The notes beneath the pieces are model-generated. The model saw only the letters and a list, made by a program, of their open reading frames with translations, did not search any database and was not told where the DNA came from. Positions 6,001 through 7,443 of a stretch of 7,443 nt of DNA are shown here, in pieces (position 1 is the first letter of the stretch; every line of letters begins with the position of its first letter). A program made the translations under genes and the position numbers. Source of the stretch: Paracoccaceae bacterium. GTDB lineage: Bacteria > Pseudomonadota > Alphaproteobacteria > Rhodobacterales > Rhodobacteraceae. The stretch covers positions 1 through 7,443 of the forward strand of contig WTIQ01000167.1 in the NCBI GenBank assembly GCA_011525185.1, written 5' to 3'.

Positions 6001-7191
6001 ATGCAAAAAATTATATGGTCCTTTGCTATCGCCGAAACCCTCGCTTGGGCCTCTTATTTTTATATTTTTCCAGCTTTTTTGCCAATTTGGGAGGTCTCTC
6101 TTGGATTTTCAAAAACCTCACTCACCGGTGCCTTTACTCTCGCGTTGCTGGTATCGGCAGTCAGTTCACCTGTTGTCGGACGTTTGATTGATCGAGGATA
6201 TGCCCAGGTCGTTTTTACAGGCGGCGCTGGATTTGCTGCACTGTTACTGGTGCTCCTATCTCAGGTAACTGAACTCTGGCAGTTTTATGCCATTTGGGCC
6301 GGACTTGGGTTGGCGATGGCGGGGTCGCTTTATGATGCCTGTTTTGCGATTATTACCCTTTGTCTTGGCAAAGAGGCAAAGCGGGGCATTACACATGTCA
6401 CGCTGGTTGCTGGGTTTGCTGGAACGCTCTCTTTTCCAAGCGTCTATGTCTTAAACGGAGTTCTAGGGTGGCGTGGTTCACTTATTATATTTGCAGCGAT
6501 TGTAGCACTGATCTGTGTCCCCCTTATGGCCCATGGATGTTATCATGCCCTTAGATCAAAAGATGTGTGCGCCAAAGCTCCCCTTAAAAGCATCAAGCAG
6601 TCCTTATCTGTGCTTTCTTCATTCCGCTTTTGGATGATTGGGATCAGTTTTTTACTGATGTCCTTAAGCCATGGAATTATTATCGCCCATATGCTTTCGA
6701 TTTTCCATGACCGCGGCATAGGGCCAGCGTTTGCTGTTGTCTTGGCATCAGTGTTGGGACCGATGCAGGTCGTGGGTCGAGCTCTTATCCTGATATTTGA
6801 AGCCCACACGACGACATTTCTGATTTGCATCAGCAGCCTTTGCGCCATGCTTTTTGCCGCAATTGCGCTTTACTTTGGGGCCTTAGCGCCACCGCTTGTG
6901 ATCCTATTTGTCATCGCTCAGGGCGCGGGATGGGGTGTTGTGAGCATCATAAGACCCGTTATCATAGCCGAGCTTTTGGGACGTCAAGATTTTGGACTGG
7001 TTGCAGGCGTTTTAGCCATGACATTTCTCATTGGCGCCGCTTTTGCTCCGCTCTTGGGGTCATTTTTATGGGAAAGCGGCGGCTATGATATCGTCCTACT
7101 CATCACTGCATTTTTGCCCGCGTTTTCTGCTGTTTTTCTTGTTTTGGCTTGGCGTCATCAGTCATCAAAGCCCCTTGAAAAACATTTGTAA
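6001..7191 (+). CDS. Major facilitator superfamily (MFS) transporter
   Basis: This 396-residue protein is hydrophobic throughout, consistent with the usual 12 transmembrane helices of an inner-membrane secondary carrier. The segment GRLIDRG (60-66), in the first loop between helices 2 and 3, fits MFS motif A. The AETLAWASYFY start and VAGFAGTLSFP (136-146) are typical of a compact MFS group I recall from roseobacters. A polar, basic loop at about 178-205 divides the two six-helix halves. The start is bounded by an in-frame TAA at 5980-5982 with ATG 6001 as the only usual start after it; no clear ribosome site precedes it. The gene follows the amidohydrolase by 74 bases on the same strand, with a hairpin between. 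It may import the amidohydrolase's substrate or export a product, but neither direction nor substrate can be read from the sequence. Confidence 0.87.
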   Translation: MQKIIWSFAIAETLAWASYFYIFPAFLPIWEVSLGFSKTSLTGAFTLALLVSAVSSPVVGRLIDRGYAQVVFTGGAGFAALLLVLLSQVTELWQFYAIWAGLGLAMAGSLYDACFAIITLCLGKEAKRGITHVTLVAGFAGTLSFPSVYVLNGVLGWRGSLIIFAAIVALICVPLMAHGCYHALRSKDVCAKAPLKSIKQSLSVLSSFRFWMIGISFLLMSLSHGIIIAHMLSIFHDRGIGPAFAVVLASVLGPMQVVGRALILIFEAHTTTFLICISSLCAMLFAAIALYFGALAPPLVILFVIAQGAGWGVVSIIRPVIIAELLGRQDFGLVAGVLAMTFLIGAAFAPLLGSFLWESGGYDIVLLITAFLPAFSAVFLVLAWRHQSSKPLEKHL

Positions 7192-7250
7192 CCCGAATTC
7201 TGTCCAAGTAGATGGGATCAGTGTTATGCGCTGGTCTCTATTGTGCAGAC

Positions 7251-7279
7251 GTCTTTTGAAAGCGCTGTTCATAAAAGAC
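7251..7279. terminator. Hairpin at the convergent gene ends, possible two-way terminator
   Basis: GTCTTTT (7251-7257) is exactly complementary to AAAAGAC (7273-7279). An inner GAA/TTC pairing is possible around the AGCGCT palindrome. It sits between the MFS stop and the end of the minus-strand transporter gene, overlapping the latter's last codons. There is no run of T beyond either arm, so a terminator role is uncertain. A second, longer-range pair (CTGGTCT at 7231-7237 with AGACCAG at 7276-7282) overlaps it and could be an alternative fold. Confidence 0.25.
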
Positions 7280-7443
7280 CAGAGGCTAGAACAACGCCAA
7301 TTGTAACACAGATCACGCCTGCAGATTTTAAAACCGTTATTTCTTCTCCCAAAAAAAGAGCCCCCCCGATCAAAACCAAGACAGGGGTTAAAGCGCCAAA
7401 CCCCGATGTTTGTGCAGCGCCCAAAGCGCGTACAGCATATGAA
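7269..7443 (-). CDS. EamA/DMT-family transporter, C-terminal end (cut by window edge)
   Basis: Read on the minus strand, the last 57 codons before a TGA (complement of 7269-7271) encode the classic end of an EamA (drug/metabolite transporter) protein. SYAVRALGAA leads into a hydrophobic helix with LTPVLVLIGG, then the family hallmark ALFLGEEIT, then a final helix AGVICVTIGVVLASGLL. EamA proteins have ten helices and about 290 residues, so only the last two helices are in view and the gene begins beyond 7443. They are inner-membrane carriers, often exporters of amino acids or metabolites; the substrate cannot be told from this part. The gene converges with the MFS gene, 77 bases apart, so it is not part of the same operon. 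It is a genuine coding end by motif despite its short visible length. Confidence 0.82.
   Translation of the reverse strand, partial: SYAVRALGAAQTSGFGALTPVLVLIGGALFLGEEITVLKSAGVICVTIGVVLASGLL

Noticed and set aside
1..7443. tRNA, rRNA, CRISPR array, insertion sequence or integrase
   Set aside because: No repeat-spacer pattern, transposase or integrase motif, or tRNA-like cloverleaf was seen on either strand by eye.

Overview
The window looks like part of a chromosome from a marine alphaproteobacterium of the Roseobacter group (Rhodobacterales). The basis is protein-level resemblance: the central dehydrogenase is a near-textbook HpsN, the sulfopropanediol dehydrogenase type common in roseobacters, and its neighbours (short zinc alcohol dehydrogenase, FMN 2-hydroxyacid dehydrogenase, an unusual M20 amidohydrolase, an MFS carrier, an EamA-type exporter) resemble roseobacter accessory catabolic genes. 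Base composition appears close to even (judged by eye), low for that group. Taxonomy is inference; there is no rRNA or other marker gene.

Layout, left to right. (1) 18-653 is a chimera: residues 1-152 are the N-terminal third of an HpsN/HisD-like protein, followed in frame by about 58 residues of a different, membrane-type protein. It is probably the scar of a deletion or rearrangement. (2) 677-1984 is an intact hpsN with all expected zinc and catalytic residues, starting at TTG. (3) 2019-2999 is a short zinc-dependent medium-chain alcohol dehydrogenase and (4) 3018-4109 an FMN-dependent 2-hydroxyacid dehydrogenase. Genes 2-4 are separated by 34 and 18 bases, so they very likely form one operon. 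(5) A 242-base leader (4110-4351) holds a perfect inverted repeat and precedes an M20-family amidohydrolase, 4352-5926. (6) A terminator-like hairpin lies in the 74-base gap before an MFS transporter, 6001-7191. (7) On the minus strand, converging on the transporter, is the 3' end of an EamA/DMT transporter (7269 to the window edge).

How they may work together: HpsN oxidises (R)-2,3-dihydroxypropane-1-sulfonate (DHPS, a diatom-derived sulfonate) to (R)-sulfolactate with two NAD+. The zinc dehydrogenase is a candidate HpsP, acting at carbon 2 to interconvert DHPS stereoisomers through the 2-keto compound. The FMN enzyme acts on 2-hydroxyacids, and sulfolactate is one, so the operon could carry DHPS through to sulfopyruvate. 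That last step is inference. No sulfite-releasing enzyme (SuyAB, Xsc, CuyA) is visible. The amidohydrolase and MFS carrier may handle an amide-bearing substrate; nothing in the sequence proves a link to sulfonates.
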